From: a virus
Virus record (IMG/VR): IMGVR_UViG_3300036770_004297
Location: 1 to 22,608 of that record
Direction: 5' to 3' (one strand)
DNA length: 22,608 nt
Below the pieces are notes generated by a model. It was not told the DNA's origin. It saw only the letters and a list, made by a program, of their open reading frames with translations, and ran no database searches. The position numbers and the translations under genes are program-made. This document shows positions 1 through 9,701 of the stretch, piece by piece (position 1 is the first letter of the stretch; each line of letters opens with the position of its first letter).

Positions 1-2
1 AT

Positions 3-1391
3 ACAATCAATACTACTGAGCAAGCATTTAATGTTAGAAGCAACTCTGGAATTACTATCGGAGTTGACGGAACATTTAGCGTTACAGCATCATCAGGTTC
101 GGCCAGAATATACAATGCATCACCAGGTAGTAGTATAGATTTACAAACTAATAGGAATGGAATTCCTGAAACTGTTTTGAGGGTAGTAGGAACAACGGTT
201 GGAATTAATCAGGTAGCTCCAGAAGAACCATTAGACGTTGTAGGAAATGCTAAAATATCTGGATCACTAATATTAACCAATGTAGACGAAAGTACTAATT
301 TAAGTAACGGATCTTTAAGAACAGCCGGTGGAATCTCAGTATCTAAAAACATCATTGTCGGATCAACATTAGAAGTATTTGGAACTAGTACTACGGCTTC
401 GATCGAACCAAGAGAAACAGATAGACATGATATTGGTTCTCTCAACAGGCGTTGGAATACTGTTAGGGCCAAGACGATTATTGCCGATACAATCGTTGGA
501 CCTTTACAAGGTAATATTATCGGTAATTCAACAACAGCAACTAATTTAAGATTTCCTACTACTTTTAGGATGGTAGGCGATGTCACAGCTCCTAGTTTGA
601 TATTTGACGGACAGGTAGGAGGAACTGATAAAGTTTTTACAACTACACTTACAGCTGGTCTAATATCATCAAAGGCTGAGCCAAGCCCTAACAGATCAGA
701 TAAAGATGACTTTGTATTGACTTTTAGATCGGGCGTCGGTCTACAAAAACAAAGAAGAGACATTTTTGTTTCAGATCTAGGAGTACCTATTGGTGCTATC
801 ATGCCATTTGCAGGCGTGAATGTACCTTATGGTTATCTGTTATGTGACGGAGGTGAAGTAGAAATCGCCAAGTTTCGAGATCTTTACAATACAATTGGAG
901 ATTTGTATGGAACTCCTACCTTAGGAGCTCCTGGACTAACATTTGTGCTTCCGGATCTTAGAGGAAGATTTCCTCTAGGCAAAGATAATATGGATAACGG
1001 TAATCTAGTTCCTATCATTGGGGGATTCGTAGACGGCGGTGGCGGCGATGTAAATCGAGTCGGCGGTGGTGCAGCTGATAATTTAGGCGGCGCAGGTGGC
1101 GCATCGTCTAACCTTTTAACTAGAGCGAATCTACCACAACACGAACACACGATGAAAGGCACATTACCAGGATCTGAAGCACAATATTATGCGATCGGAC
1201 CCAGAACTACATCTCCGACAGAAGGCGGAGGGTCGTTTTTAGGTAGAGGAGGTACTACTCCGGGGCAATTCCAATATCTACCTACATCTGGAAACATCAA
1301 GGACGGATCAGAACCAAATCAAGCGTTTTCGGTTATGAATCCTTATCTTACATTAAATTATATAATTCGGTCAGGACCGGCATCATTCTAG
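3..1391 (+). CDS. Tail fibre protein with C-terminal phage tail collar domain (5' truncated)
   Basis: The reading frame is open from the first complete codon at position 3, so the true start lies before the window; the TTG at 177 is only an internal codon. About 462 codons are visible. A fibre shaft comes first, with a GGISVSKNIIVG-type motif, an 'IGSLNRRWNTV' motif and a GNSTTATNLRFP motif, all typical of phage fibres. From about 783 comes a tail collar domain (Phage collar, PF07484 type): VPIGAIMPFAG, GYLLCDGG, LPDLRGRFPLG. The sequence LPQHEHT at 1134-1151 places an HEH pair where T4 gp12 uses HxH to bind a metal in the trimer. The C-terminus MNPYLTLNYIIR is the usual collar-domain end. 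Likely role: trimeric receptor-binding or short tail fibre. It resembles gp12, but the missing N-terminus prevents a firm symbol. It is followed after 11 bases by another fibre gene. Confidence 0.9.
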   Translation, partial: TINTTEQAFNVRSNSGITIGVDGTFSVTASSGSARIYNASPGSSIDLQTNRNGIPETVLRVVGTTVGINQVAPEEPLDVVGNAKISGSLILTNVDESTNLSNGSLRTAGGISVSKNIIVGSTLEVFGTSTTASIEPRETDRHDIGSLNRRWNTVRAKTIIADTIVGPLQGNIIGNSTTATNLRFPTTFRMVGDVTAPSLIFDGQVGGTDKVFTTTLTAGLISSKAEPSPNRSDKDDFVLTFRSGVGLQKQRRDIFVSDLGVPIGAIMPFAGVNVPYGYLLCDGGEVEIAKFRDLYNTIGDLYGTPTLGAPGLTFVLPDLRGRFPLGKDNMDNGNLVPIIGGFVDGGGGDVNRVGGGAADNLGGAGGASSNLLTRANLPQHEHTMKGTLPGSEAQYYAIGPRTTSPTEGGGSFLGRGGTTPGQFQYLPTSGNIKDGSEPNQAFSVMNPYLTLNYIIRSGPASF

Positions 1392-1402
1392 GATAGTAAA
1401 AC

Positions 1403-3265
1403 ATGGCATATCTAATTAATAAATCAGACGGAACAATACTTACAACGGTGTCTGATGGCCAAGTCGATGATTTTTCCACAGACTTAACGCTGATAGGAAA
1501 AAATTATTCCGGCTTTGGCGAAGCACTGAACGAAAATTTTGTTAAGCTACTTGAAAACTTTTCTGGTGTGAGCCGTCCGACAAATCCCGTTAGGGGCCAG
1601 ATATGGTTTGATGTTACCGAATTAAAATTAAAAGTTTATAACGGCACTAGTTTTCAACCAGTTAGTTCGGCAACTATATCGAACACTCAGCCGAATACTT
1701 TAACTCCGGGTGATTTATGGTTTAATGATGTCGATAAGCAACTTTATTTCTTTGATGGTGTTACTCCAATCTTATTAGGACCTGATTTTTCAACAAGTCA
1801 AGGTCTTAGCGGCTTTAGGGTAAGAACTATTTTAGATACTCTGAATCAGTCTAGAGTTGTAACTCTTCTTTATACTAATGGAACTTTGTTAGGTGTATTT
1901 TCTAAAGATTCTTTTACTCCTAAATTACCAATTGACGGGTATGAGGGCGAAATACTTCCGGGATTTACTCAGACATTAACAGATCAAGAATTTAGATTTG
2001 TTACCACCGCAACCAACGCAGATACCTTAGGCAAAGATCCCGCTGTAGCAGAATACGTTGACGGAATTCCAGCCGAAGCATATATTAAGAATTATACCGA
2101 CGGTATTGTAGAAGGTAGATTAGGTATTACAAGAGGTATTGAAATAGGAACTGGTTTTCAAGGAAAAATTCAATACGATGCTAGTAACAATTTGTTTATA
2201 TCTAACACTTCGTCAGGAAGATTTTTATCTTTACAAGCTCGTCGAGGTGATCTTCCTGAAGATGCGCTGCGGATTGAACCAACATCGCGTACAGTAAAAA
2301 TTTATGACGGTTTTACTGATAGTACTTTAGTGACTGGAGGAAGTTTAGAAGTTGAAGGAGATCTCACAGTTCGAGGATCTATGGTAACTATTAATTCTTC
2401 GACGGTGGTGATTGAAGATAAAACTTTAGAATTAGCCAACCCGTCAGCAGGATCTCCTACTGATGCTAATGCAGAAGATGGAGGACTTATTCTCAAGGGC
2501 GATTATGATTATTCTATCCTATGGAATAACGGGGCATGGAATGTCAACCAAGGCATTAACTTAGTAACGATTCCAGGACCTTCGGGGGATATTCCTTCTT
2601 ATAGCATAGACGGCGTAGAAGTACTTAAGAAAACAGGCGCAACATTTGAATTGACTAGTGCTGTAACATTGGCGCAAGGTATTGTGGTTTTCGGTAAACA
2701 AGAACAGTTAAATGTAGGTCCAGGACCTACAACGGATCCAACATATCTAAGATTAGAAAACACGAGAATATCAACATTATCGGGCGGCGGCCAACCTGCA
2801 AACCTAGATATAGAATTAGAAGCTCAAGGTAATATCGTAGTTATTGGCTCTAAGAGAATTACCGGTGTTGGAGAGCCGACTGATATTCAAGATGCTGCTA
2901 CAAAGAATTATGTAGATACTCAGTTACAGTCTAGATCATTGGTGTTTAGTTTTGATATTTCAGACGGAATTTCTAATTCTGGTATCGCATTCTGGCTTGA
3001 ACAGGTTGCTCCAGTAGCAGAATATGCTCCTAATACCGTAGCTAGGGTGTTGTGTACATCACAGAGTAATACTACCAGCTTAATTAATATTACATCTAAC
3101 TTAAATATTTCAACAGATACTTTTAATACTCCTACTGGAGTAGCGCCAGCATTGATACAACCGTTAACAGTTAGTCCGTTAACTATTCCTGCTCCGTCAA
3201 TTCTAGTGACTAGACTAGTTAAAACGTATCAAATAGTGGGCGGTGCATGGACTTTCATATCATAA
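1403..3265 (+). CDS. Virion structural/tail fibre protein, shared-adaptor paralogue 1
   Basis: This 620-residue protein opens with the ~125-residue adaptor domain shared with the genes at 3285, 8078 and 10374: a MAY-x-IN start, then GKNYSGFGEALNENF, LLENFSG, GQIWFD, LKVYNGT and an LWFND-QLYFFDG-LLGP end. Further along are a segment GDLTVRGSMV...STVVIEDKTLELA (from about residue 318), a form often found in marine phage fibres, and SKRITGVGEPT...AATKNYVD (about 483-502), a fibre motif seen in many tailed phages. The C-terminus (RLVKTYQIVGGAWTFIS) looks like a beta-rich tip. No enzymatic motif is seen. The ATG at 1403 has only a weak GGA-type ribosome site. The likely role is a baseplate-attached fibre or fibre segment; attachment through the shared adaptor is inferred. 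Confidence 0.85.
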   Translation: MAYLINKSDGTILTTVSDGQVDDFSTDLTLIGKNYSGFGEALNENFVKLLENFSGVSRPTNPVRGQIWFDVTELKLKVYNGTSFQPVSSATISNTQPNTLTPGDLWFNDVDKQLYFFDGVTPILLGPDFSTSQGLSGFRVRTILDTLNQSRVVTLLYTNGTLLGVFSKDSFTPKLPIDGYEGEILPGFTQTLTDQEFRFVTTATNADTLGKDPAVAEYVDGIPAEAYIKNYTDGIVEGRLGITRGIEIGTGFQGKIQYDASNNLFISNTSSGRFLSLQARRGDLPEDALRIEPTSRTVKIYDGFTDSTLVTGGSLEVEGDLTVRGSMVTINSSTVVIEDKTLELANPSAGSPTDANAEDGGLILKGDYDYSILWNNGAWNVNQGINLVTIPGPSGDIPSYSIDGVEVLKKTGATFELTSAVTLAQGIVVFGKQEQLNVGPGPTTDPTYLRLENTRISTLSGGGQPANLDIELEAQGNIVVIGSKRITGVGEPTDIQDAATKNYVDTQLQSRSLVFSFDISDGISNSGIAFWLEQVAPVAEYAPNTVARVLCTSQSNTTSLINITSNLNISTDTFNTPTGVAPALIQPLTVSPLTIPAPSILVTRLVKTYQIVGGAWTFIS

Positions 3266-3284
3266 GGCAGCATAGGAGCGATAG

Positions 3285-6200
3285 ATGGCATACATAATCA
3301 ACAGATTCGACGGAACAAGACTAGTCGCTATAGATGATGGAGTTTTAGACACTAGTACTCCGTTGGGCTTGGTAGGAAGAAACTATACTGGATGGGGAGA
3401 AGTTTTTAATGAAAACTTCATTTTTCTATTAGAAAATTTCCATGGATCTAATCCTCCTGCAAGGGCATTATCCGGTCAGGCATGGTACGATTCTTCTAAT
3501 AAACTTTTAAAAGTATTCAACGGTGTAGACTGGGGCGCTATTGGTAATGCTACAATATCAGAAACAGAACCTGAAATCACACAAGGCGGCCTGTGGCTTA
3601 AATCTACCACTAATCAATTGTATGTTAATGACGGATTTAACTGGAAACTGGTAGGACCAGAGGCAGTAGAAAATTTTGAGGTAACAAGATTAGTCAGCCA
3701 GTCTTTGTTGAGTGTTACCGGTGTAACAGTCCCAGTAATTATAAGTTATATCGACAATCAAGCAATTTCTATATATTCGAATCAAGCATTTACAATCGAT
3801 AATAATTCGACACCAATATCTGGATTTTCAATAATAGTAAAAGGTCTCACCTTTAGATCAGATTCTTCAGTAGCAGCTAATCTTGTTGGAAATGCAGATA
3901 CTGCAACATCATTGCAGACAGCAAGAAAAATTAATACGATTAATTTTGACGGTACCTCAGATATTACAATTAAATCTAGCACAACAACCTTCTTGAAAAA
4001 GGGAAATTATATTGTTGGTGCGGATTGGGACGGCTCGATCGAAACAACCTGGGCAGTTGACGCTACTCCAGAAAATAGAATTGGAAAAGTAGTAGCTAGA
4101 GATTCAAATGGAGCATTTTCCGCTGAAGAAATTACGGCTAATTTCTTTAGAGGTGATTTAAATGGGAATGTTACGGCGGTGTCGGGTAACAGTAGTTTTG
4201 ATACAATTACTGCGAACACAGTTACAGCTGAAGTTATAGGAAATTCAGCCACTGCTACTAAATTAAGATCGGCTAGAACTATTAATACTATCCCTTTCGA
4301 CGGGACAGCGAATATAACGTTGCCGGTTCCAGCAGAAACATTGGTTGGATCTACACTTGCACCTAACATTTTAAGTTCTTCTTTAACTTCGGTAGGAAAA
4401 TTAACAGATTTAGAAGTTGAAGCTGCTGGTATCGAAATTTCTAATGATAACAGTAAACTAACATTTAGTCTTGACGGATTAATTCCTACGATAAAATCAG
4501 AGCTGACTAATAATATTAAATTAGAATTAGCTACAGGTTCAGCGCAATCAACACAATCAGATATTTCTTTCGTTTCTGCAGCAGCCTCTGGATTATCAGG
4601 ACCGGCATTTGTAGCTGACTGGAATAAAACCATTCCAGATGCTCAAAAAATAAGTTTAGGAACACCGGGAAATAGATGGAACAACTTATATTCAGATAAT
4701 ATAAATTCTAAAGATTTAAAAATATTAACAGTATCTAACGCTAATAATACAGCCCAGGCAGTAGCTTTCTTGGGAGGGATAACTGTAGCAGGAACAGTTC
4801 AAGGCAATGTAATAGGTAATCTAACTGGCAACGTAAGTGGCAACGTAGTTGGAAACGTCACTGGACAATCTAGTCTAAACCTGTTAAAAGCAGGCGATAC
4901 AATGACTGGCAACATCACGTTAGACGGTGATGGGTTAGGAACAGTTTGGACAACTACATCTGAAGTGGCTAACATAAAGTACTATGATGTTTCTCCTTTC
5001 GGAAGTAGGTTAGAATTTAATACTATCGGTGACGGCAGTGAATATTTTACCTTCACGCACACATACGGTGACGGCAGTCGTGTAAGTTTAATGAAGTTAG
5101 ACCCGAGTGTCGGAAATACTAGCTTGACAGTATATGGTACTATTACTGCTAATAACAATATTACAGCACCATCATTTCAAGGCAACGGATCAAATCTTAC
5201 ATCCTTGAATGCGTCGCAATTATCTTCGGGTATAGTTCCTTCTGGAAGACTAGCAGGCTCTTATAATATCGATATAAACGGAAGAGTTCAAGGTAATTTA
5301 GTTGGTAATGTAACAGGTAATGTAACGGGTAATGTAACAGGTTCGTCTAGTCTCAATGTTTTGAAAACAGGCGACACTATGTCTGGAGACATAAATTGGA
5401 ACACGACCGGTACTGGTATTAGCTGGGCGTTAAACACCGACGGTGCTAGTATTAGATTTTATAACACCGGCGACGGTGATGCCTCTAGTAGATTAGAATT
5501 CAATACCAGTGACAATAACAATGAATATTTTAGATGGACACACACTGCTTCTGGCACAGGTATCTATGAAGTTATGAAACTGATGCCTAATAGTTTCGGT
5601 AATTCGATGCTAACAGTGCAAGGAGATATAACATCTACAAGAACTATATCTGCTGGAAGTTTTGGAGGTAACGGATCGGGTTTATCTAATCTTGTTGCAA
5701 ATAGTATAACTTCTGGAACATTGCCTATAGGTAGACTTTCTGGTACCTACAATATCAATATTTCTGGAACAGCAGCAACAGCGACTAATTCTACGTTTGC
5801 TACTAATTTAAGTGGAGGGTTTGTTAGCGCATCAACCGGATCGTTTACTGGCATATTGAATGTGTCAGCAGGATCGGGCGGAGGAATTAAATTCCCAAAT
5901 GATGCGTTTGGTGGCGGTGGAGATACCGCCAGTATAACTCTTGAAAGCGTCGGTGGCGAAAGAACTAGAATGAGATTTAGGGTCACCAATGATGCTGGAA
6001 TCAGCGGAACAGACGATAAAGCAGAGTTTCTTGTACCCGATAATGATAGTCTGTTAGTTAATGGTCATGTTGTTTTAAATGCAAGCAATTATAATAATTA
6101 TGCACCAACAAAGTCGGGCGGCGGGGCCACCGGCACTTGGCCGATTAATATTACAGGAAATGCAAATACAGTTAATAGCATTACTGCCAGTCAGATTGTA

Positions 6201-7634
6201 AATGCATTGGGTTACACACCACTGTCTTCAGTATCAACACCGAGCAACCAGGCCGGCCAACCTATATTCACTGGTGCAGGTTCGAACAGTGGTTTAAGAT
6301 TTCCTAATGATGCCTACGGTGGAGCATTTGATACAGCCACAATTACCTTAGAAACCAAAGGCGGTGAAGCAACTAGAATGACACTGCGGGTCACTAATGA
6401 TGCGGATGATACAATAGAATTCTTTACGCCAGCACGTGATGGAGTTAGGATCAATAATCACACTGTACTACATGCCGGCAACTGGCAAGATTATGGACCA
6501 AATAGAACAGGCGGTGGCGCCAGTGGTACCTGGCCAATCAGTATTACAGGAAATGCGCAGACAGTCAGTTCTATAACATCAGCACAAATTGTAAATGCCT
6601 TAGGTTATACTCCTATTTCGTCAGTGGCAGCAGCAAGCAATCAAGCTGGCCAACCAATTTATACTGGCGCAGGATCAGGTAGCGGTTTACGATTTCCATC
6701 AAATGCTTACGGTGGCGGTGGCGACACAGCTACAGTTACTTTGGAAACCAAAGGTGGAGAAGCTACTAGATTAACTTTACGTGTAACCAATGACGCAGAT
6801 GATACTATAGAATTTTTTACACCTGCCCGTGACGGTATTAGAGCTAACGGACATATAGTTTTACATGCCGGTAACTGGCAAGACTATGGACCGAATAGAA
6901 CAGGTAGCGGAGCCAGTGGCACTTGGCCAATCAATATTACTGGTAATGCAAACACAGTTAGCAATATCTCAGCTTCACAAATTGTAAATGCTTTAGGTTA
7001 TACTCCTATCTCGTCGTCATCCTTTGGCGGTGGCCCTGTTAATGCTACATCGGGATCTTTTTCTGGATTATTAAGAGTTTCAGCCGGAGGACCACAGTCT
7101 TCGGGAATTGCATTCCCTAACGACCCATACGGCGGTTCGGGAGATACAGCTACTATTACTTACGAATCTGTAGGCGGAGAAAGAACTAGATTAAGATTTA
7201 GAGTAACTAATGATGCTAGCGCCAGCGTTAGAGATGAAGCGGAATTTTTAGTACCTGACAATAATGGTTTGTTAGTCAACGGCAATGTAGTATTGCATAC
7301 AGGAAATATTAACAGTTTTATCAATGCTGGTAATGTTAAAGCTTGGGTGAGATTTAGATCTAATGGTTCTATAATTTCTTCATTGAATGTTAACAGTGTT
7401 TCTAGACTAGCCAGCGGAAAATATAGACTTAACATAAATTCCGGAGTTTTTTCTAGTGAATACTTTGCAGCCGCTGGTATGGCTTCGGACGTTGATCACT
7501 TCGTATCTATGAATACATATTCAGTAGGTGGAGCAACATCCACGACACGATTAGATATTAACACTATAGATGCAGCATCAGGTAACGATATTACATCTGA
7601 TTCTGCAGAAACTATGATTATATTGGTGGCTTAA
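3285..7634 (+). CDS. Giant repeat-rich tail fibre protein, shared-adaptor paralogue 2
   Basis: At 1449 residues this is the largest protein in the window. Its start has a good ribosome site (AGGAG at 3274-3278). Residues 1-125 are the shared adaptor (GRNYTGWGEVFNENF, LLENFHG, GQAWYD, LKVFNG). The shaft contains fibre motifs of the GNADTATSLQTARKI / FDGTSDITI type twice, then two GNV arrays each leading into an SLNxLKxGDTMxG block (about residues 507-828), then four FPND-YGG-DTATIT modules (about 870-1330) joined by TWPINITGN and IVNALGYTP linkers like those in lambda Stf and T4-like long fibres. The C-terminal ~120 residues (from KAWVRFRSNG) are non-repetitive and could be the receptor-binding tip; the KAWVxF opening is common in phage fibre tips. 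It probably forms a long trimeric fibre. No chaperone or peptidase domain is recognised at its end; the next gene is a candidate assembly factor, separated by one base. Confidence 0.9.
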   Translation: MAYIINRFDGTRLVAIDDGVLDTSTPLGLVGRNYTGWGEVFNENFIFLLENFHGSNPPARALSGQAWYDSSNKLLKVFNGVDWGAIGNATISETEPEITQGGLWLKSTTNQLYVNDGFNWKLVGPEAVENFEVTRLVSQSLLSVTGVTVPVIISYIDNQAISIYSNQAFTIDNNSTPISGFSIIVKGLTFRSDSSVAANLVGNADTATSLQTARKINTINFDGTSDITIKSSTTTFLKKGNYIVGADWDGSIETTWAVDATPENRIGKVVARDSNGAFSAEEITANFFRGDLNGNVTAVSGNSSFDTITANTVTAEVIGNSATATKLRSARTINTIPFDGTANITLPVPAETLVGSTLAPNILSSSLTSVGKLTDLEVEAAGIEISNDNSKLTFSLDGLIPTIKSELTNNIKLELATGSAQSTQSDISFVSAAASGLSGPAFVADWNKTIPDAQKISLGTPGNRWNNLYSDNINSKDLKILTVSNANNTAQAVAFLGGITVAGTVQGNVIGNLTGNVSGNVVGNVTGQSSLNLLKAGDTMTGNITLDGDGLGTVWTTTSEVANIKYYDVSPFGSRLEFNTIGDGSEYFTFTHTYGDGSRVSLMKLDPSVGNTSLTVYGTITANNNITAPSFQGNGSNLTSLNASQLSSGIVPSGRLAGSYNIDINGRVQGNLVGNVTGNVTGNVTGSSSLNVLKTGDTMSGDINWNTTGTGISWALNTDGASIRFYNTGDGDASSRLEFNTSDNNNEYFRWTHTASGTGIYEVMKLMPNSFGNSMLTVQGDITSTRTISAGSFGGNGSGLSNLVANSITSGTLPIGRLSGTYNINISGTAATATNSTFATNLSGGFVSASTGSFTGILNVSAGSGGGIKFPNDAFGGGGDTASITLESVGGERTRMRFRVTNDAGISGTDDKAEFLVPDNDSLLVNGHVVLNASNYNNYAPTKSGGGATGTWPINITGNANTVNSITASQIVNALGYTPLSSVSTPSNQAGQPIFTGAGSNSGLRFPNDAYGGAFDTATITLETKGGEATRMTLRVTNDADDTIEFFTPARDGVRINNHTVLHAGNWQDYGPNRTGGGASGTWPISITGNAQTVSSITSAQIVNALGYTPISSVAAASNQAGQPIYTGAGSGSGLRFPSNAYGGGGDTATVTLETKGGEATRLTLRVTNDADDTIEFFTPARDGIRANGHIVLHAGNWQDYGPNRTGSGASGTWPINITGNANTVSNISASQIVNALGYTPISSSSFGGGPVNATSGSFSGLLRVSAGGPQSSGIAFPNDPYGGSGDTATITYESVGGERTRLRFRVTNDASASVRDEAEFLVPDNNGLLVNGNVVLHTGNINSFINAGNVKAWVRFRSNGSIISSLNVNSVSRLASGKYRLNINSGVFSSEYFAAAGMASDVDHFVSMNTYSVGGATSTTRLDINTIDAASGNDITSDSAETMIILVA
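4803..5770 (+). repeat. Two ~160-residue in-frame repeats headed by GNV tandem arrays
   Basis: The first copy starts with five GNVx units (12 bases each, 4803-4862); the second with four (5292-5339). Each array runs into SSLNxLKxGDTMxG, then a segment ending RLEFNT...EYF-x-x-THT and an MKL. The copies end in related text: GSYNIDINGR at the end of copy 1, and GTYNINISGT at the end of copy 2. In the second array three adjacent units (5304-5339) differ by only one base. Confidence 0.85.
5872..7310 (+). repeat. Four ~131-140-residue fibre modules (FPND/DTATIT/RVTNDA repeats)
   Basis: The FPND or equivalent motif recurs at 5892, 6300, 6693 and 7113, i.e. spacings of 408, 393 and 420 bases, all in frame. 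Each module reads FPx-x-x-YGG, DTAxIT, GGExTR, RVTNDA, then a short loop and VLHAGN-type end. Copies 1 and 4 share an EFLVPDN loop; copies 2 and 3 share DDTIEFFTPARDG. Copies 2 and 3 are near-identical in protein but carry many synonymous base differences. Confidence 0.9.
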
Positions 7635-7635
7635 C

Positions 7636-8061
7636 ATGATAATTTTATTCGAACAAGAAGATGGCAAGATAGGAATATTACATCCGGCCGATGGAAAAAC
7701 TTTCGACGATATACAAGGTGATATCCCCGAAGGGGCTAGATATAAGATATCATCTCTTGAACTTCTTCCAAGCGATTTGGATCTAAAAGAATTTACTGAT
7801 GCATTAAGGGTCGATTTTGATTCAGAATCGGAATATCTTTATTTCGATATCAATATAGCTAGAGAAATAACAAAGGATAGACTTAGATACGAAAGGACTC
7901 CGTTTTTCGAGAAAAACGATATAGAATTGCGAGATGCTATTCTAGATGAAGATACAGAAAAGAAGACAATAGCAATAGCAGAAAGAAATAGATTGCGAGA
8001 TTTACCATTGCTTGCAGACTCGGCTAACGACTTAGAATCATTGAGGAATTTACACCCATAA
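7636..8061 (+). CDS. Probable tail fibre assembly chaperone-like protein
   Basis: This 141-residue acidic protein lies between fibre genes, one base after the giant fibre gene. The C-terminal half (about residues 75-126) is predicted helical, with AREITKDRLRYERTPFFEK, an acidic helix, then IAERNRLRDLP. This layout (a KxxLRxxR helix, a short acidic spacer, and a helix ending xRxxLRDLP) matches the C-terminal part of phage tail fibre assembly/tail chaperone proteins, as I know the family. The N-terminal half (ILFEQEDGKIGILHP) is beta-like. Known relatives help fibre trimerisation and are not always part of the virion. The position directly after the longest fibre fits that role. The assignment rests on pattern and context; a small structural protein remains possible. 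No clear ribosome site is seen, so translation is probably coupled to the gene before it. Confidence 0.6.
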   Translation: MIILFEQEDGKIGILHPADGKTFDDIQGDIPEGARYKISSLELLPSDLDLKEFTDALRVDFDSESEYLYFDINIAREITKDRLRYERTPFFEKNDIELRDAILDEDTEKKTIAIAERNRLRDLPLLADSANDLESLRNLHP

Positions 8062-8077
8062 TACGGTAAATATAGAT

Positions 8078-9682
8078 ATGGCATATCAAATTGACTTATT
8101 TAATGGTGATTTTCTAGTAAACATAGATGATCAAACGATTAACACAACGGCTACTGATCTACGCTTAGTAGGTCGGAATTATGCCGGATACGGTGAAATA
8201 CAGAATGAAAATTTTGTACATCTTCTAGAAAATTTCTCTAGCAGCACAGCTCCGCCTAGATCGTTGACTGGTCAAATTTGGTATGATTCGTCTACGAAGA
8301 AATTAAAGTTTTTTGACGGAACAAAGTATAAAACAGCCAGCGGGGCTGAAGTTTCAGAAACTCCGCCACCAGGATTGAGCTCGGGAGAATTTTGGTTCGA
8401 TTCAGTAGAAGAACAACTCTATGCCTGGTCAGGAACAGAATATATCTTAGTTGGCCCAGAAAGAACTCCTACAGTTGGAGATACAGCAGCAATACCGAGA
8501 GTTATTAAGGATACGCTAGGCGCTGATAGAAGCATTTTACAATTAGTTTCAGGTAATAGGGTTATTGCTATTATATGCGATGACGAATTTACTATCAATA
8601 ACACTATCAATCCTATAGATGGATTTTTTAATATCCGTCCTGGTATAACATTGCTTAACATTGATATAGATGGTATAGCTACAACATCTAATCATAGATT
8701 ATGGGGAACAGCCACCAACTCACAGAGATTAAATGGGCTTACTAGCTCTGATTTTTTGCGGGCATCGAACACAGAATTTAAAACACAGGTAAAATTTTTA
8801 GACACCGGATTTACTCTTGGCGATCAAAATGATTTGCGTATACGAGTTGTTAATGGCAACGAGCCAGTTATAGAAAATGCATTAGGCGGTAGCTTAATGT
8901 TTAGAATAACTTCTGGTATAGAATCTAAAGACGTTTCTATAATTCAACAAGATGGATTATTCCCAGGAAGCAACGAACAATATAAATTAGGCAAGCCCGG
9001 TATTAGATGGAAAGAAGTTCATTCAGAAGAAATAACAGCGAATAGATTTTATGGTACTTTTGTCGGAACGATAGAATCTCCGGCTCCGGGAACTCCGGGC
9101 GGTCCTCCAATAGGACAGCCAGTTCCACCTTTAACATTACAATCAGGATTATCTGTAGCCGGCGATTTAGAAATGGATACCGGTAATCTAAATATAATAC
9201 TCCCTGAAGGTAATACGGTTGATATTAGATCCGGTGATAAAGGAATAATCGATAATGTCGATGTAAACCCGTTTAATGCAGGAACCGGAAGTTTTACAAA
9301 TTTATCAGTCTCACAAAATAGCAGTATTACTGCTACTAATGAAAGCACTTCTATTACAACCGGTGCTTTGATTATTTCAGGTGGTTTGGGGGTAGCGAAA
9401 AATCTCAATGTTGGAGGTAATGGTGCCTTCACAGGAAGCGGAAGTTTACGAGTACCAGTCGGCGATACTGCTCAAAGACCTGAAGTTGCTGTGATTGGAA
9501 TGATTAGATTCAACACAGATATAGAAAATTTCGAAGGGTTTGACGGAGAAAATTGGAGAGAAATTGGTTTAGCAGCTTCTGAAGATTTCGGAGAACTAAC
9601 TGGATCAGTGGCTCTTTCATTAGACTATAGATTCGTTAATGAAGAAGTTGATTCCTTCGCAGATTATGGGTCATTATTTTAA
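8078..9682 (+). CDS. Virion structural/tail fibre protein, shared-adaptor paralogue 3
   Basis: This 534-residue protein begins with the shared adaptor, residues 1-128: GRNYAGYGEIQNENF, LLENFSS, GQIWYD, LKFFDG, FWFDS-QLYAWSG and LVGPE. A middle region follows, including KLGKPGIRWKEVHSEEITA, which is a version of the 'LG-x-RW-x-x-V/L' fibre motif also present in its neighbours. A proline/glycine-rich hinge lies at roughly residues 334-350 (PAPGTPGGPPIGQPVPP). An STSITTGALIISGGLGVAKNLNVGG motif then leads into PVGDTAQRPEVAVIGMIRFN...FEGFDGENW (about 459-500), a domain common at fibre ends. The acidic C-terminal tail has no recognised function. No enzyme motif is seen. The ribosome site before the ATG at 8078 is weak. 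Confidence 0.85.
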   Translation: MAYQIDLFNGDFLVNIDDQTINTTATDLRLVGRNYAGYGEIQNENFVHLLENFSSSTAPPRSLTGQIWYDSSTKKLKFFDGTKYKTASGAEVSETPPPGLSSGEFWFDSVEEQLYAWSGTEYILVGPERTPTVGDTAAIPRVIKDTLGADRSILQLVSGNRVIAIICDDEFTINNTINPIDGFFNIRPGITLLNIDIDGIATTSNHRLWGTATNSQRLNGLTSSDFLRASNTEFKTQVKFLDTGFTLGDQNDLRIRVVNGNEPVIENALGGSLMFRITSGIESKDVSIIQQDGLFPGSNEQYKLGKPGIRWKEVHSEEITANRFYGTFVGTIESPAPGTPGGPPIGQPVPPLTLQSGLSVAGDLEMDTGNLNIILPEGNTVDIRSGDKGIIDNVDVNPFNAGTGSFTNLSVSQNSSITATNESTSITTGALIISGGLGVAKNLNVGGNGAFTGSGSLRVPVGDTAQRPEVAVIGMIRFNTDIENFEGFDGENWREIGLAASEDFGELTGSVALSLDYRFVNEEVDSFADYGSLF

Positions 9683-9701
9683 GAGATAATAGGAGTTAAA
9701 A

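Noticed and set aside
209-802. Long minus-strand open frames opposite fibre genes (also 884-1162, 4007-4633, 9049-9432, 11306-11647)
   Set aside because: They lie wholly opposite well-supported genes, lack ribosome sites and recognisable domains, and mirror the codon bias of the plus strand.
177-1391. TTG at 177 as start of the first gene
   Set aside because: The frame is open to position 3 and reads as normal fibre sequence upstream, so the gene starts before the window.
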